Source: CAZKJL01 sp964553135
GTDB lineage: Bacteria; Patescibacteriota; Gracilibacteria; Peribacterales; Peribacteraceae
Direction: 5' to 3'
NCBI GenBank assembly: GCA_964553135.1
Contig: CAZKJL010000002.1
Location: forward strand, 248,001-312,000
DNA length: 64,000 nucleotides
Position 1 is the first letter of the stretch. Each line of letters opens with the position of its first letter. A program made the translations under genes and the position numbers. Below the pieces are notes generated by a model that saw only the letters and a list, made by a program, of their open reading frames with translations, did not search any database and had not been told where the DNA came from. Of this stretch, positions 41,350-50,027 are shown in pieces.

Positions 41350-41363
41350 CCCCGTCGACGGGG
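41350..41363. other. 14-bp perfect palindrome between surface protein and response regulator genes
   Basis: CCCCGTCGACGGGG, followed on the minus strand by CTTTTC. It may be a short-stem terminator for the response regulator gene, or a protein-binding site. Confidence 0.4.
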
Positions 41364-41382
41364 TCATATGTTCATCAAAACG

Positions 41383-41748
41383 TTACTTCAAGAGTCGCTG
41401 CACCATTTCCACCAGCGATTTGATGGTCATGTCCTTCTTCACGAAGTAGTCATCGACCTTGTATGCCTTGCCGCGTTCGCGGTTGGCCTGGTCATCGAAG
41501 TTCGTGAGGATGATCACCGGGAAGCCGCGGCCCTCGCGGGGCAGCGCCTCAAGTACGCCGAATCCGTCCAGGACAGGCATGTTGATGTCGAGGAGCACGA
41601 GATCGGGCTTTTCTTTCGCGATGAGATCGAGTGCCTCTTGGCCGTTTGACGCAGTCCGTACGTCATAGATCGACGTATCGAATTTGCGCAGATACAGGTC
41701 ACGCAGGACCGTATCATCTTCAGCGACGAGAAGTTTGTATTGCGCCAT
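41383..41748 (-). CDS. Single-domain response regulator (CheY-like)
   Basis: 121 residues, a stand-alone receiver domain. The acidic pocket is EDD at residues 10-12, the phosphoacceptor is Asp54 in LLDINMPVLDGF, the switch Thr is in ILTNFDD and the conserved Lys in YFVKKDMT. No output domain or histidine kinase is nearby. It may act by binding a partner protein or pass phosphate in a relay. The start MAQYKLLVAED at 41748 has a promoter with a 7-base gap, which excludes the ATG at 41757. Confidence 0.93.
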   Translation of the reverse strand: MAQYKLLVAEDDTVLRDLYLRKFDTSIYDVRTASNGQEALDLIAKEKPDLVLLDINMPVLDGFGVLEALPREGRGFPVIILTNFDDQANRERGKAYKVDDYFVKKDMTIKSLVEMVQRLLK

Positions 41749-41755
41749 AAGACAC

Positions 41756-41784
41756 ATTCTACCTTAGTTTGATTCTTTTTTCAA
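41756..41784 (-). promoter_or_regulatory. Promoter of the response regulator, leaderless layout
   Basis: Minus strand: TTGAAA, 17 bases, TAGAAT, 7 bases, ATG at 41748. Confidence 0.7.
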
Positions 41785-42468
41785 TGACACTTTTCGATCA
41801 TTCTGCGACTCCCGGGCGCGCTCCAGCTTGGCTTTCGTCATCAGGAGCAGCCTGTTGCCCACCTGTAAGGAGAGTGCATTCAATCTTTTGAGGACCGGAG
41901 CCGACCAGCGGGCGCGATTTGATTCGCTCATCCCGTAGATGAGGGCTTTCACGGGATCGCCCTTCAATCCAAGCAGTGCCATGTCTTTGTGGCAGGTTTT
42001 ATAATTGATGCCGTTCTCCAGCGGAAACCTGTTGAAATCGATGACGACCTCGGTGCCCTTGGGAGCCATGATCGCACGGGAATTTTCGATCTCGGCACTG
42101 TAGACTATTGCGCAGTGCAAGCGGTTGATATCGGCGACCAAGTCGTTGATGTCAGCCTCCGTGGAGATGTTGAGGGACCGCTGCTCAAATTCCGCCGCCT
42201 TGTATTCCATTTCATCGGCCGCCTCATACGCGGCATCTTCGTAGCTCGGGTCCCACGCCGTCACCGCAGGTTCGCTCTCCGTCGGTAATTTGTCATCGCT
42301 TTTGGATCCTTCGGGCAGCTCGGCCCCGACGAAAACGCCGATGGCGGCGAGCGCCGCGATGCCTGCCGCGGTGATGGCTCCGGTCCTCACATACGACATC
42401 CATGGCGTTCCTTCATCTGGCTCATTTTTTCGATCCGGCGAGCCGCTGAGAGACGAAAAGTTCTTCAT
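41764..42468 (-). CDS. Membrane-anchored hypothetical protein
   Basis: Not recognised. About 234 residues. A polar cytoplasmic N terminus of 25 residues precedes one membrane segment (AITAAGIAALAAIGVFVGAE). The rest is extracytoplasmic, helical and acidic (YEDAAYEAADEMEYKAAEFE) with a Cys pair (LHCAIVYSAE, YKTCHKDMAL), ending in a basic helix (KAKLERARESQNDRKVSLKK). The gene overlaps the promoter of the response regulator downstream. The start at 42468 follows the promoter at 42480-42507. Confidence 0.7.
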   Translation of the reverse strand: MKNFSSLSGSPDRKNEPDEGTPWMSYVRTGAITAAGIAALAAIGVFVGAELPEGSKSDDKLPTESEPAVTAWDPSYEDAAYEAADEMEYKAAEFEQRSLNISTEADINDLVADINRLHCAIVYSAEIENSRAIMAPKGTEVVIDFNRFPLENGINYKTCHKDMALLGLKGDPVKALIYGMSESNRARWSAPVLKRLNALSLQVGNRLLLMTKAKLERARESQNDRKVSLKKESN

Positions 42469-42479
42469 GAACACATACG

Positions 42480-42507
42480 ACCATACCACCTCCCTTGAAA
42501 ATATCAA
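42480..42507 (-). promoter_or_regulatory. Promoter of the 42468 gene
   Basis: Minus strand: TTGATA, 16 bases, TATGGT, 11 bases, ATG. The expected leader is about 4 bases. Confidence 0.55.
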
Positions 42508-42543
42508 GCGAGGCGGTATGGCGCAATAGTGGCTCTGTGGAGC

Positions 42544-43314
42544 CTAAAAACCGATGCGAGCGTATTCTTTCACGACGGCCTTTCCGAGGTACTTTTCCAC
42601 GGTCTGTGCCTGGTCTTTGACGAACGGCTGCGTGAGGAGAGCGTTCTCTTCGCGGAACTTCTTCTCTTTGCCGAGCATGATTTTTTCCAGAATCTCCGCG
42701 GGTTTCTTGTCACCCTTCATCTGCTCCTTCCAAATTTCGCGTTCCTTCGTCACGGCCTCTGCCGGAACTTCGGATGAGCGAACGTACTGCGGGCTCATGG
42801 CGGCGCCGTGCATGGCGACGTCCGATGCCTGCTCTTTCGTTCCGCCTTCGAGGCCCACGACCACGCCGATCTTGCGGTTGCTGTGGACGTAGGTGCCGAG
42901 GACGGGAGCCGAAATTTCCTTCACGTCGCCGAGGGAAATATTCTCACCGAGCTCGAGCACGGCGGCCGGGACTTTCTCGGCGGCATAGGCATCGAACGCA
43001 GCCTTGCCCTTGGCGAGGAGCGTGTCGGCCAAGTCTTGGCCGAGCTTCAGGAACACGTCGGAGCGGCCCACGAAGTCGGTCTCACAGCGCACTTGAACGA
43101 CGGCTGCCTTTTCGCCTTTGGTGGCGATGAAGACGGCGCCTTCGCTCTGGACACGGTCGGACTTCTTCACGGCTTGAGCCTGTCCTTTCTTGCGGAGGAT
43201 TTCGATGGCGAGTTCTTCATTGCCTTTGGCTTCTTCCAAAGCGTTCTTGGCATCCAGGATTCCTGCGCCGGTGCGGGCGCGGAGTTTGCCGACGAGTTCT
43301 GCGGAGATGGCCAT
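42544..43314 (-). CDS. tsf: Elongation factor Ts
   Basis: A 256-residue nucleotide exchange factor for EF-Tu. The N-terminal UBA-like domain (ELVGKLRARTGAGILDAKNA, LEEAKGNEELAIEILRKKG) and the TDFV-containing core motif (VQVRCETDFVGRSDVF) are typical, followed by KIGVVVGLEGG, the VAMHGAAMSPQYV dimer segment and LTQPFVKD near the end. It follows rpsB by about 50 bases in the usual rpsB-tsf operon and shares the long leader at 44071-44284. Confidence 0.98.
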   Translation of the reverse strand: MAISAELVGKLRARTGAGILDAKNALEEAKGNEELAIEILRKKGQAQAVKKSDRVQSEGAVFIATKGEKAAVVQVRCETDFVGRSDVFLKLGQDLADTLLAKGKAAFDAYAAEKVPAAVLELGENISLGDVKEISAPVLGTYVHSNRKIGVVVGLEGGTKEQASDVAMHGAAMSPQYVRSSEVPAEAVTKEREIWKEQMKGDKKPAEILEKIMLGKEKKFREENALLTQPFVKDQAQTVEKYLGKAVVKEYARIGF

Positions 43315-43365
43315 AAGAGGGGAGTGGAAAGTGGAAAACTAAAAGTGAAAAGTGGACGGGTGGTC

Positions 43366-44070
43366 TTATTTGTTCGGCACGGCACCTGCATCGGCCTTGG
43401 CTCCGGAGAGCTCGCCTTCGATGGTGGAGAGGATGAGCTGGATGGACTTCACGGCGTCGTCGTTGGCCGGGATGTAGATCTTGAAGTCATCCGGATCGGC
43501 GTTGCTGTCGCAGATGCCGTAGACCGGAATGCCGAGCTTGCGTGCCTCGAGAACCGCCACGCGGTCGCGGACGGCGTCGATAACGAAGACTGCGTCGGGC
43601 AGGCCCTTCATACTTGCGACACCGGCGAAACCGATGTCGAGTTTGGCCAGTTCCTTGCGGAGAACGACCTGTTCCTTCTTGGTGTACTTGTCCACGTCGC
43701 CCGTGCGGAACGACTGCTGAAGATCCAAGTAGTAGCGGATGCGGTTCTTGATGGTGGACCAGTTCGTGAGGAGTCCCGGAACCCACTTGTTCGTGACGAC
43801 CGGCTGGCCGAGGGCCTTGCTGGTGTTCTCGATGGGCTGGAGTGCCTGGAGCTTCGTGGAGACGAAGAGGATCGTCTTGCCGGACTTCTGCATGGCGCGC
43901 AGCTCATCACACGTCTTCTTGAGAGCGATGTGCGTCTTCTCAATGTCGAAGATGTGGATGCCGCGGCGGACACCGAAGAGGTTGTCCTTCATCTTGGGGT
44001 TCCACTTTTCCTTGCGGTGACCGAAGTGGACGGCTGAGGCGACGAGATCCTTGGGTGAAGGAATGGCCAT
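43366..44070 (-). CDS. rpsB: Ribosomal protein uS2
   Basis: A 234-residue small-subunit protein. Typical segments are AVHFGHRKEKWNPKMKDNLF, GVRRGIHIFDIEKTHIALKK, TILFVSTKLQAL, TNKWVPGLLTNWSTIKNRI, and DAVFVIDAVRDRVAVLEARK with IYIPANDDA. First gene of the rpsB-tsf operon. The start is preceded by AGGGG-like purines and a 214-base structured leader, which suggests autoregulation of S2 synthesis. Confidence 0.98.
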   Translation of the reverse strand: MAIPSPKDLVASAVHFGHRKEKWNPKMKDNLFGVRRGIHIFDIEKTHIALKKTCDELRAMQKSGKTILFVSTKLQALQPIENTSKALGQPVVTNKWVPGLLTNWSTIKNRIRYYLDLQQSFRTGDVDKYTKKEQVVLRKELAKLDIGFAGVASMKGLPDAVFVIDAVRDRVAVLEARKLGIPVYGICDSNADPDDFKIYIPANDDAVKSIQLILSTIEGELSGAKADAGAVPNK

Positions 44071-44284
44071 AGAGAGATAGGGGAATGCTCCTTAGAAAAG
44101 AAGCGAAGTGAATGAGGCGGAAATGAGAATCCTTGGGGTCAGCTCACCGACGTCTTCTCGCTCGTTGCGGAGGATCTTCTTCGGGTTCCATCCTTCGATG
44201 CACCCCTTCGGGGCTTACTTAGGATGATTCCTTCGGAATCAGGACCGCGCGATCAGTCGATGAGGAAGTACTGCACGTTGCAGC
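44071..44284 (-). promoter_or_regulatory. Long structured rpsB-tsf leader
   Basis: About 214 bases between the predicted transcription start and the rpsB ATG, without a credible ORF. It contains two strong hairpins with GAA loops: TGATTCC/GGAATCA (44225-44241) and a CCCC/GGGG hairpin (around 44203-44213), plus more GC-rich pairing potential. It is much longer than other leaders here, consistent with an r-protein leader RNA. The gap between rpsB and glyS is explained by this element and its promoter. Confidence 0.55.
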
Positions 44285-44290
44285 CGCGTA

Positions 44291-44319
44291 TTTATACAGG
44301 TTCGATAAGCCCCGTGCAA
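44291..44319 (-). promoter_or_regulatory. rpsB-tsf promoter
   Basis: Minus strand: TTGCAC, 17 bases, TATAAA, located right after the glyS stop. The predicted transcription start is near 44284. Confidence 0.7.
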
Positions 44320-44324
44320 GGCGT

Positions 44325-45722
44325 TTAACGCGAAATCCGCTTCAGGAGCTCATCGATGGTCAGGCGTTCTTGCTTCAAGGTGTCGCGGTCGCGGATGGTG
44401 ACGGTGTCTTTCTCGCCCTGTGCCGTATCTTCACCCAAGGTCCCGAAATCAACCGTAATGCACTTGGGCGTACCGATTTCATCCTGTCTGCGGTAGCGCT
44501 TTCCGATGCTTCCCGTGACGTCGAAGTCCACGGTGAGATCCGTCGATTGTACAATTTTGTTGTACAAGTCTTGGGCCTTCGCAACGAGGTGTTCCTTCTT
44601 GGAGAGCGGCAAGATCGCATAGTCATTCGGAGCCATTGCAGGCTTGAGCTTGAGCACCGTGCGCGTGTCGTCCTCGGCGAGCTTCTCCTCGTCGTAAGCA
44701 TCGAGGAGCAAGGCGAGCACCGTGCGCGTGAGACCGAAGGTCGGCTCCACCACGTACGGGAGGAATTTCTTCTTCGGATCGTCGGGATCGGTGTAGCTCA
44801 AATCTTGTCCGCTCACTTTGGAGTGCTGCGCCAAATCGAAGTCCGAACGGTTCGCAAGTCCGTAGAGTTCGCCCCAACCCCACGGGTATTTGTACTCGAT
44901 GTCGATGGTGCGGCTGGAGTAGTGCGAGAGCTCCTCTTTCGTGTGCTCGCGAACGCGCAGTCGCTCGGGAGCGAGACCGATGTCCAGGCACCACTGCCAC
45001 ATCGTATCCTTCCAACTTTCGAAATGTTTATCCTCGGTGCCGGGCTCGATGAAGTACTCGATTTCCATCTGCTGGAATTCGCGCGTGCGGAACGTGAAGT
45101 TTCCCGGCGTGATTTCGTTGCGGAACACCGTGCCCACTTGAGCGATGCCGAACGGCAAGCGTTTGCGGAGTGTTTGAGCGACGTGTTTGAAGTTCACGAA
45201 CATGCCTTGGGCCGTTTCGGGGCGAAGGAAAATATCGGCTCCCTGGCCCTCCACGACCCCTTGTTCGGTTTTGAACATCAGGTTGAATTTCTTGGCCACC
45301 GTCCAATCGACTTTGCCGCACGACGGACACTTGATTTTCTCGGCCATCATCATGGGCTGCACTTGGTCCAGCGTCAGAACGGCGGCTCCTTCCACGCCGA
45401 TTTTTTCTTCCAGAAGTTTGTCGCCGCGGAAACGTTCCTTGCAGCTTTTGCAGTCCACCATCGGGTCACCGAAGTTGCTGACGTGTCCGCTCGCTTCCCA
45501 GACTTTGGGGTTCATGAGAATTCCGGTTTCGATGCCGACCATGTCTTGGCGCTGACGGACGAAACGGTTCCACCAGAGTTTCTGCACGCGGTTCTTGATG
45601 GCGAGTCCGAGCGGGCCGTAGTCCCACGTGTTGGCCAGGCCTCCGTAAATGTCGGAGCCCGGAAAAATGAGTCCGCGACGCTTGCAGAGAGAGACCAGTG
45701 AATCGAGAGTTGTGGCGGGCAT
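44325..45722 (-). CDS. glyS: Glycyl-tRNA synthetase, dimeric single-chain type
   Basis: A 465-residue class II synthetase of the alpha2 (archaeal, eukaryotic and Gram-positive) type. The start MPATTLDSLVSLCKRRGLIF leads to FPGSDIYGGLANTWDYGPLG, a zinc-binding insertion with CKSC and CPSC, motif 2 (GTVFRNEITPGNFTFRTREF) and motif 3 (VEPTFGLTRTVLALLLDAYD). The anticodon-binding domain ends at ISR. The longer frame from 46031 adds an unrelated extension overlapping another gene, so I use 45722. The rpsB promoter lies immediately after the stop. Confidence 0.96.
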   Translation of the reverse strand: MPATTLDSLVSLCKRRGLIFPGSDIYGGLANTWDYGPLGLAIKNRVQKLWWNRFVRQRQDMVGIETGILMNPKVWEASGHVSNFGDPMVDCKSCKERFRGDKLLEEKIGVEGAAVLTLDQVQPMMMAEKIKCPSCGKVDWTVAKKFNLMFKTEQGVVEGQGADIFLRPETAQGMFVNFKHVAQTLRKRLPFGIAQVGTVFRNEITPGNFTFRTREFQQMEIEYFIEPGTEDKHFESWKDTMWQWCLDIGLAPERLRVREHTKEELSHYSSRTIDIEYKYPWGWGELYGLANRSDFDLAQHSKVSGQDLSYTDPDDPKKKFLPYVVEPTFGLTRTVLALLLDAYDEEKLAEDDTRTVLKLKPAMAPNDYAILPLSKKEHLVAKAQDLYNKIVQSTDLTVDFDVTGSIGKRYRRQDEIGTPKCITVDFGTLGEDTAQGEKDTVTIRDRDTLKQERLTIDELLKRISR

Positions 45723-45748
45723 GAAGCAACGAGCGAGTGGCGGGTAGA

Positions 45749-45952
45749 TCAGTTCGAAACTTTCATTGTGGCGGAGCCTTCCATCATCGCGGCGGAGCTC
45801 GAGGAGGACTCGAACATGCCGGCCTCGCTGGAAGACGAAGAGCCTTCCTTGGAGCCGTCGGTGCGCATCATTACGGACATCTGCGTGTAGAGGTAGTGAC
45901 CGATGGCAATGGCGATGGCGATACCGATAAGGGCGACCAGGGCTTTCTTCAT
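45749..45952 (-). CDS. Small anchored Met/Ser-rich protein
   Basis: 67 residues: an N-terminal membrane segment (KKALVALIGIAIAIAIGHYL) followed by a low-complexity extracytoplasmic tail with alternating Ser runs and Met pairs (SVMMRTDG, EGSSSSSEAGMFESSSSS, SAAMMEGSATM). The tail resembles the linker of the FMN-binding lipoprotein at 30246. It lies 27 bases upstream of glyS on the same strand. Met-rich exported segments sometimes bind copper or silver, but that is speculation here. Confidence 0.7.
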   Translation of the reverse strand: MKKALVALIGIAIAIAIGHYLYTQMSVMMRTDGSKEGSSSSSEAGMFESSSSSAAMMEGSATMKVSN

Positions 45953-46022
45953 GAGTGCTTGGGGAAAAGTGCGTGGCCATCATAGAGGCCTCGGTCTCGG
46001 TCTCCAAGTGCCCGAAAGACGT

Positions 46023-46050
46023 TTTCAACAAGCCAAAAAAATGATATAAT
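46023..46050 (+). promoter_or_regulatory. Candidate promoter of the PrsW-like gene
   Basis: TTTCAA, 16 bases, TATAAT. The leader is about 14 bases and contains AGAGGA 8 bases before the ATG, a possible Shine-Dalgarno sequence. Confidence 0.5.
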
Positions 46051-46065
46051 CAGAGGATTATCTTT

Positions 46066-47631
46066 ATGCAACTCATTGCGATACTCCTCGCCATAGGCTG
46101 TGCGCTTGTCCTGATTCGCATCTGGACCGGAGCCATGAACGTGGGTGTCGTGGAGGAAGAGTCGCTCGCGAGCGTGGAGGCACGCCATCCGTATTTGCCG
46201 AAAGTGGGGGCCATCGCCGCATCGGTCGTCATCGCCGCGATTCTCTTCGCGCTCTCGCTCAAGTACGGACGAAACACGTCGCTCGCATCGCTCACCGGAA
46301 CCTCGGCCTACATGCGGACGGCGGTCGTGTTCTTGCTCATCATGGGATTCGGCTTCTTCGATCGCTACGCTTGGAAGGGCGGACAGGATCGGAAGAAATA
46401 TTTCTACGCGTTCGTGCTGGGCACGCTCGTCACCTGGATTCTCATCGCGTTCAAGCGTGCCTTCTTCGAGACGGGCGTGGGGCAAGATCCGTTCCTCATG
46501 GCGCTCGGCATGACGTGCGTCGTCATCGGATGGAAATTCCTCTTCGGTCCGTGGAGCGCCAGCATCAAAGCCACGGTGCTCGGCACGTTCTTGCTGTGGG
46601 TGTGTTACGCCATTCTGCGCTACGAAACGGGAGCACAGCTTTTGGCCACCGGCATCGCCGCCGTCATCGCACTCATTCCGGTCGTCATTTGGTGCCGACT
46701 GTTCTTGGGTTATCACAAGGAGCGCATCAGCGTCGTGGTCTTGGCGTTCTTCGCCGGCATGCTCTCCACGGTGCCGATCTTGTTCTACAACGAACTCATG
46801 AAGCGGGGCATCGAACTCAACTTCTTCCTGTTCAAGGTCACGCCCATCAGCTTCGGCGACTCGTCCCAAGATTTCGTCACCGAGAGCATTTTCAAAAACA
46901 CGACGGGTTCCACGTCCATCGTGCTCGCAACCCTCACGACGTACCTCATCGTCGGCGTCATCGAGGAAATCAGCAAATTCTGGGTGCTCCGTCACAGCAG
47001 CCGCGACTTCTTCCGTTCCATCGACGACACGCTCCAGCTCTCCATCGTCGTGGCCCTCGGCTTCGCCTTCGCGGAAAACTTGGCCAACCCCACGTACTTC
47101 GTGGGCTTCGTCACGAACTATCTGCTGCAACCTCCGTCGCCGCTCTGGGGAATGTTCATCGGAGCCGTCTTCGGACGCGCCGTGCTCACGACCATGGTGC
47201 ACGTGCTCTCCACGGGCGTCATGGGTTACTTCTTCGGACTTGCGTTCTTTGCGTCGCCGCTCATCCGCGATCAGTTCAAAGACGGCAAGCGTCATCCCGT
47301 CATGATGATGATCCATCAGGCGCTCAGCATCCGCACCGAAGCGGTGTACGCCAGGACGCAGCTCATCACGGGTGTGGTGTGCGCCATCGTCATCCACGGC
47401 ATTTTCGATTTCATCGTGACGCTCCCGGACGTTCTGCCCGGCCGCCCGCAAACCGTGGGTGCCGTGCTCGGCCTTGCGCCCTCATCGTTCTTGCACAGCA
47501 TCGGCATCACGATGCTGCCGGCACTTCTGTACGTCGTCGGCGGGTTCTGGTTGCTGAGTTATCTGTTCATGAAGAAGGAAGATATGAAGGAATACGGCGC
47601 CGTGGTGGAGTCGCAGTCGTTCGTGCAGTAA
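46066..47631 (+). CDS. PrsW-family intramembrane protease
   Basis: 521 residues with about twelve predicted membrane segments. The PrsW signature is present: VGVIEEISKFWVLRH near 298 (EExxK), VALGFAFAENLANP near 331-345, and His residues in TTMVHVLSTGVMG near 378 and VIHGIFDF near 443. PrsW proteases cut membrane proteins such as anti-sigma factors. The extra N-terminal half (about 230 residues of membrane segments) is longer than in Bacillus PrsW. No sigma or anti-sigma gene is close. The serine protease gene downstream is read in the same direction. Confidence 0.85.
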   Translation: MQLIAILLAIGCALVLIRIWTGAMNVGVVEEESLASVEARHPYLPKVGAIAASVVIAAILFALSLKYGRNTSLASLTGTSAYMRTAVVFLLIMGFGFFDRYAWKGGQDRKKYFYAFVLGTLVTWILIAFKRAFFETGVGQDPFLMALGMTCVVIGWKFLFGPWSASIKATVLGTFLLWVCYAILRYETGAQLLATGIAAVIALIPVVIWCRLFLGYHKERISVVVLAFFAGMLSTVPILFYNELMKRGIELNFFLFKVTPISFGDSSQDFVTESIFKNTTGSTSIVLATLTTYLIVGVIEEISKFWVLRHSSRDFFRSIDDTLQLSIVVALGFAFAENLANPTYFVGFVTNYLLQPPSPLWGMFIGAVFGRAVLTTMVHVLSTGVMGYFFGLAFFASPLIRDQFKDGKRHPVMMMIHQALSIRTEAVYARTQLITGVVCAIVIHGIFDFIVTLPDVLPGRPQTVGAVLGLAPSSFLHSIGITMLPALLYVVGGFWLLSYLFMKKEDMKEYGAVVESQSFVQ

Positions 47632-47748
47632 CCTTATGGGTTTCTTAATGTGCGACGTGCTTGTTTTGCCTTGTGACAAGCGTTTGCCGACATTGTGAAC
47701 GCATTGTCCGTGCGGTACCATGTCGCAACATTCTCACCCCCGTTTTCC

Positions 47749-49362
47749 ATGAAGAATCTTCGGTCGTTCGTCGTTTCGGTTTCTTTGACGGCGTCACTCG
47801 TCGTGCCGGCCGCCGTTTTTGCGGCTCGTCCCCTGAGCGCCATCGTCGACACGTCGGCCGCAACGGTCTCGCGTGCAAATTTCCTCTCCTGGGCCTTTGA
47901 GGCATTGGAGCTCCCCAGAGAGAGCACGAGCTGCCAGCTTCCGTACGTGCGCTACCCGAAGGGACTTAAGGCCACGCTCTGCGCAGCTCAGACCCAGGGC
48001 GCCCTCGATGTCTTCGGACGCGGCAAGCAGTACGTGCTCAACCAGTCCATCACTCGCGGCGAGGCCATTCAAGTCATCACCGCTCTCACCGACAAACAGG
48101 AGAACGTCGATGTCTCCGCATTCAAGGACATCAAAGACGATCTGGACCGCAACGCCGTCATGAACGCCATCGTCCTCAAGTGGATGGTTCCGGCACGTGC
48201 CAACTCGTTCGGTCTCACGACCAAGCTCACGGGAGCCGAGGCGTTGTCCCTGCTCGAGTCCTCCGCGAAGGACGTGACTCGGAGCACCAAGACCATCACG
48301 ATCCAATTCGGCGGCAGTCCTTCCTTGGACACCGAACTTCCGAAGAGCGATCTCATGAACGCCATTTGGCAGCTTTTGACCAAAGATTATTTGTACCAGG
48401 ACAAGCTCAGTGAGGAGGAGGCGGCGTACAAGGCGCTCGAGGGCATGGTGGATTCGCTCAACGATCCGTATACCACGTTCTTCCGTCCGGCCGGAGCCGA
48501 GGATTTCCAGCAGCAGATCAAAGGAGAGCTTTCGGGCATCGGTGCACAGATCGATGAGAAGGACGGCGACATCATCATCGTGGCTCCGCTTCCGGGTTCT
48601 CCCGCTGAGCGCGCAGGCCTCGTCATCGGCGACATCATCTTGGAAGCCAACGGTGTCAGCCTTCATGGACTCGGCACCGACAAAGCCGTCACGCATATCC
48701 GTGGCGAGCGCGGCACGACCGTCAAGCTCAAGCTCCGCCGCGGCGGATCCGAGATCATCGTGACCGTGACCCGTGACAGCATCTCCATCCCCGAAATTCA
48801 GGTGAAGTGGCAGGGCGACATCGCCGTGGTGCAGCTCATCCAGTTCGGCGAGACGACCGAGAAGCGCATCCGTTCCATCTTCAACGACATCGCCGTGAAG
48901 AATCCCAAGGGCGTGGTTCTCGATCTCCGCAATAACGGCGGGGGACTCCTCACTGCTGCCGACATTCTCCTGAGCAGCTTCGTTCCGCGCGGTACCGTCG
49001 TCGCCAAAGTGAAGAGCCGCACCGAGACGACCGAAGAGAAGACGCAGGACGAACCGGTACTCGCACCCGGCACCAAAGTCGTGGTCCTTGTGAACAAGGG
49101 ATCGGCCAGCGCCTCCGAAATCGTCGCGGGTGCTCTCCAAGACCTTAAGCGCGCAACGATCGTCGGTGCACAGACCTTCGGCAAGGGTACGGTGCAGGAA
49201 GTCATCGGCTTCCGTTCGGGCGAGGCTATCAAGCTCACCATCGCCGAATGGTTCACGCCGCTCGGACGTACCATCAACGGCACCGGCATCAAGCCCGACG
49301 TCGTCTTGGATTCCACCGACCGCGACGAGCAGCTCAAGCGTGCTTTGGACATTCTCCGCTAG
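47749..49362 (+). CDS. C-terminal processing protease (S41) with SLH-like N terminus
   Basis: 537 residues, exported (SFVVSVSLTASLVVPAAVFA). Residues 40-190 contain SLH-like segments (SRANFLSWAFEALELP, ITRGEAIQVITALTD, LKWMVPARAN). A CtpA core follows: helical part with LVDSLNDPYTTFFRP-like MVDSLNDPYTTFF, a PDZ domain (IVAPLPGSPAERAGLVIGDI) and the S41 catalytic domain with Ser in NKGSASASEIVAGA near 452 and Lys in TFGKGTVQ near 478. It acts outside the membrane on C termini of secreted proteins, and the SLH-like part may bind it to the envelope. Confidence 0.93.
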   Translation: MKNLRSFVVSVSLTASLVVPAAVFAARPLSAIVDTSAATVSRANFLSWAFEALELPRESTSCQLPYVRYPKGLKATLCAAQTQGALDVFGRGKQYVLNQSITRGEAIQVITALTDKQENVDVSAFKDIKDDLDRNAVMNAIVLKWMVPARANSFGLTTKLTGAEALSLLESSAKDVTRSTKTITIQFGGSPSLDTELPKSDLMNAIWQLLTKDYLYQDKLSEEEAAYKALEGMVDSLNDPYTTFFRPAGAEDFQQQIKGELSGIGAQIDEKDGDIIIVAPLPGSPAERAGLVIGDIILEANGVSLHGLGTDKAVTHIRGERGTTVKLKLRRGGSEIIVTVTRDSISIPEIQVKWQGDIAVVQLIQFGETTEKRIRSIFNDIAVKNPKGVVLDLRNNGGGLLTAADILLSSFVPRGTVVAKVKSRTETTEEKTQDEPVLAPGTKVVVLVNKGSASASEIVAGALQDLKRATIVGAQTFGKGTVQEVIGFRSGEAIKLTIAEWFTPLGRTINGTGIKPDVVLDSTDRDEQLKRALDILR

Positions 49363-49369
49363 GAGCTTC

Positions 49370-49945
49370 ATGCAACGCATCATTCTCGCATCAGCCAGCC
49401 CGCAACGTAAGACATTACTTGCGGGTCTTGGCGTGCGGTTCGATGTCATCACGAGCAAGGTCGATGAAGACGCTCATCCCGTCACGGAACCCGTGCGCCG
49501 CTCGGCTGAACTTGCCAAACTTAAAGCGGAAGACGTCGCCGCCAAGAATCCGGGAGCCGTCGTCATCGGTTGCGACACGCTCGTCGTCGCTTCGGACGGT
49601 ACGCTCCTCGAAAAGCCCATATCACCCGACGATGCCAAGCGCATGATCGGGCTCCAGAGCGGCAAGACGTCGGTCGTTCACTCCGCGCTCTGCGTCATCG
49701 ATGCCGAGGGCAAGACGCACGAAGGCGTTTCGTCATCCGACGTCACGTTCAAAAAGCTTTCCGAGAAAGACATCGAATGGTGGATTTCCACGGACCTTTG
49801 GAAAGACCGCTCCGGTGCATTCCAGATCGACGGACTCGGCCAACTGATGATCGCCTCCATCAAAGGGGATTGGACGAGCATCGTGGGACTGCCGGTTTTT
49901 TTGCTTGGACGGTTGATGGAGGAGGCGGGAGCTCGGATCGGATAA
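49370..49945 (+). CDS. maf: Maf-like nucleoside triphosphate pyrophosphatase
   Basis: 191 residues. Maf proteins hydrolyse non-canonical or excess NTPs to NMPs. Motifs: IILASASPQRKTLLAGLGV at the N terminus, KAEDVAAKNPGAVVIGCDTL, LLEKPISPDDAKRMIGLQSG, SALCVID, and WKDRSGAFQIDGLGQLMIAS with TSIVGLPVFLL. The start at 49370 has GGAG 5 bases upstream, one of the few clear Shine-Dalgarno sequences in the window, placed in the end of the S41 gene 8 bases before. The stop codon leads directly into the 9-bp tandem repeat. Confidence 0.95.
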   Translation: MQRIILASASPQRKTLLAGLGVRFDVITSKVDEDAHPVTEPVRRSAELAKLKAEDVAAKNPGAVVIGCDTLVVASDGTLLEKPISPDDAKRMIGLQSGKTSVVHSALCVIDAEGKTHEGVSSSDVTFKKLSEKDIEWWISTDLWKDRSGAFQIDGLGQLMIASIKGDWTSIVGLPVFLLGRLMEEAGARIG

Positions 49946-50027
49946 GGATTGCAAAGACTGCAACGATTGCCAGGACTGCAAAGAACTTCCTTGCACTCTT
50001 TGCATTCCTTGCTTGCTTTGCAATCCT
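49943..50027. repeat. Inverted pair of 9-bp tandem repeats between maf and RAYT
   Basis: The left arm starts in the maf stop codon with units GATTGCAAA, GACTGCAAC, GATTGCCAG, GACTGCAAA. The right arm, read on the minus strand from the RAYT stop, has GATTGCAAA, GCAAGCAAG, GAATGCAAA, GAGTGCAAG. The outermost 13 bases (49943-49955 and 50015-50027) are a perfect inverted repeat. It may act as a bidirectional terminator or as a REP-like target. Confidence 0.85.
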
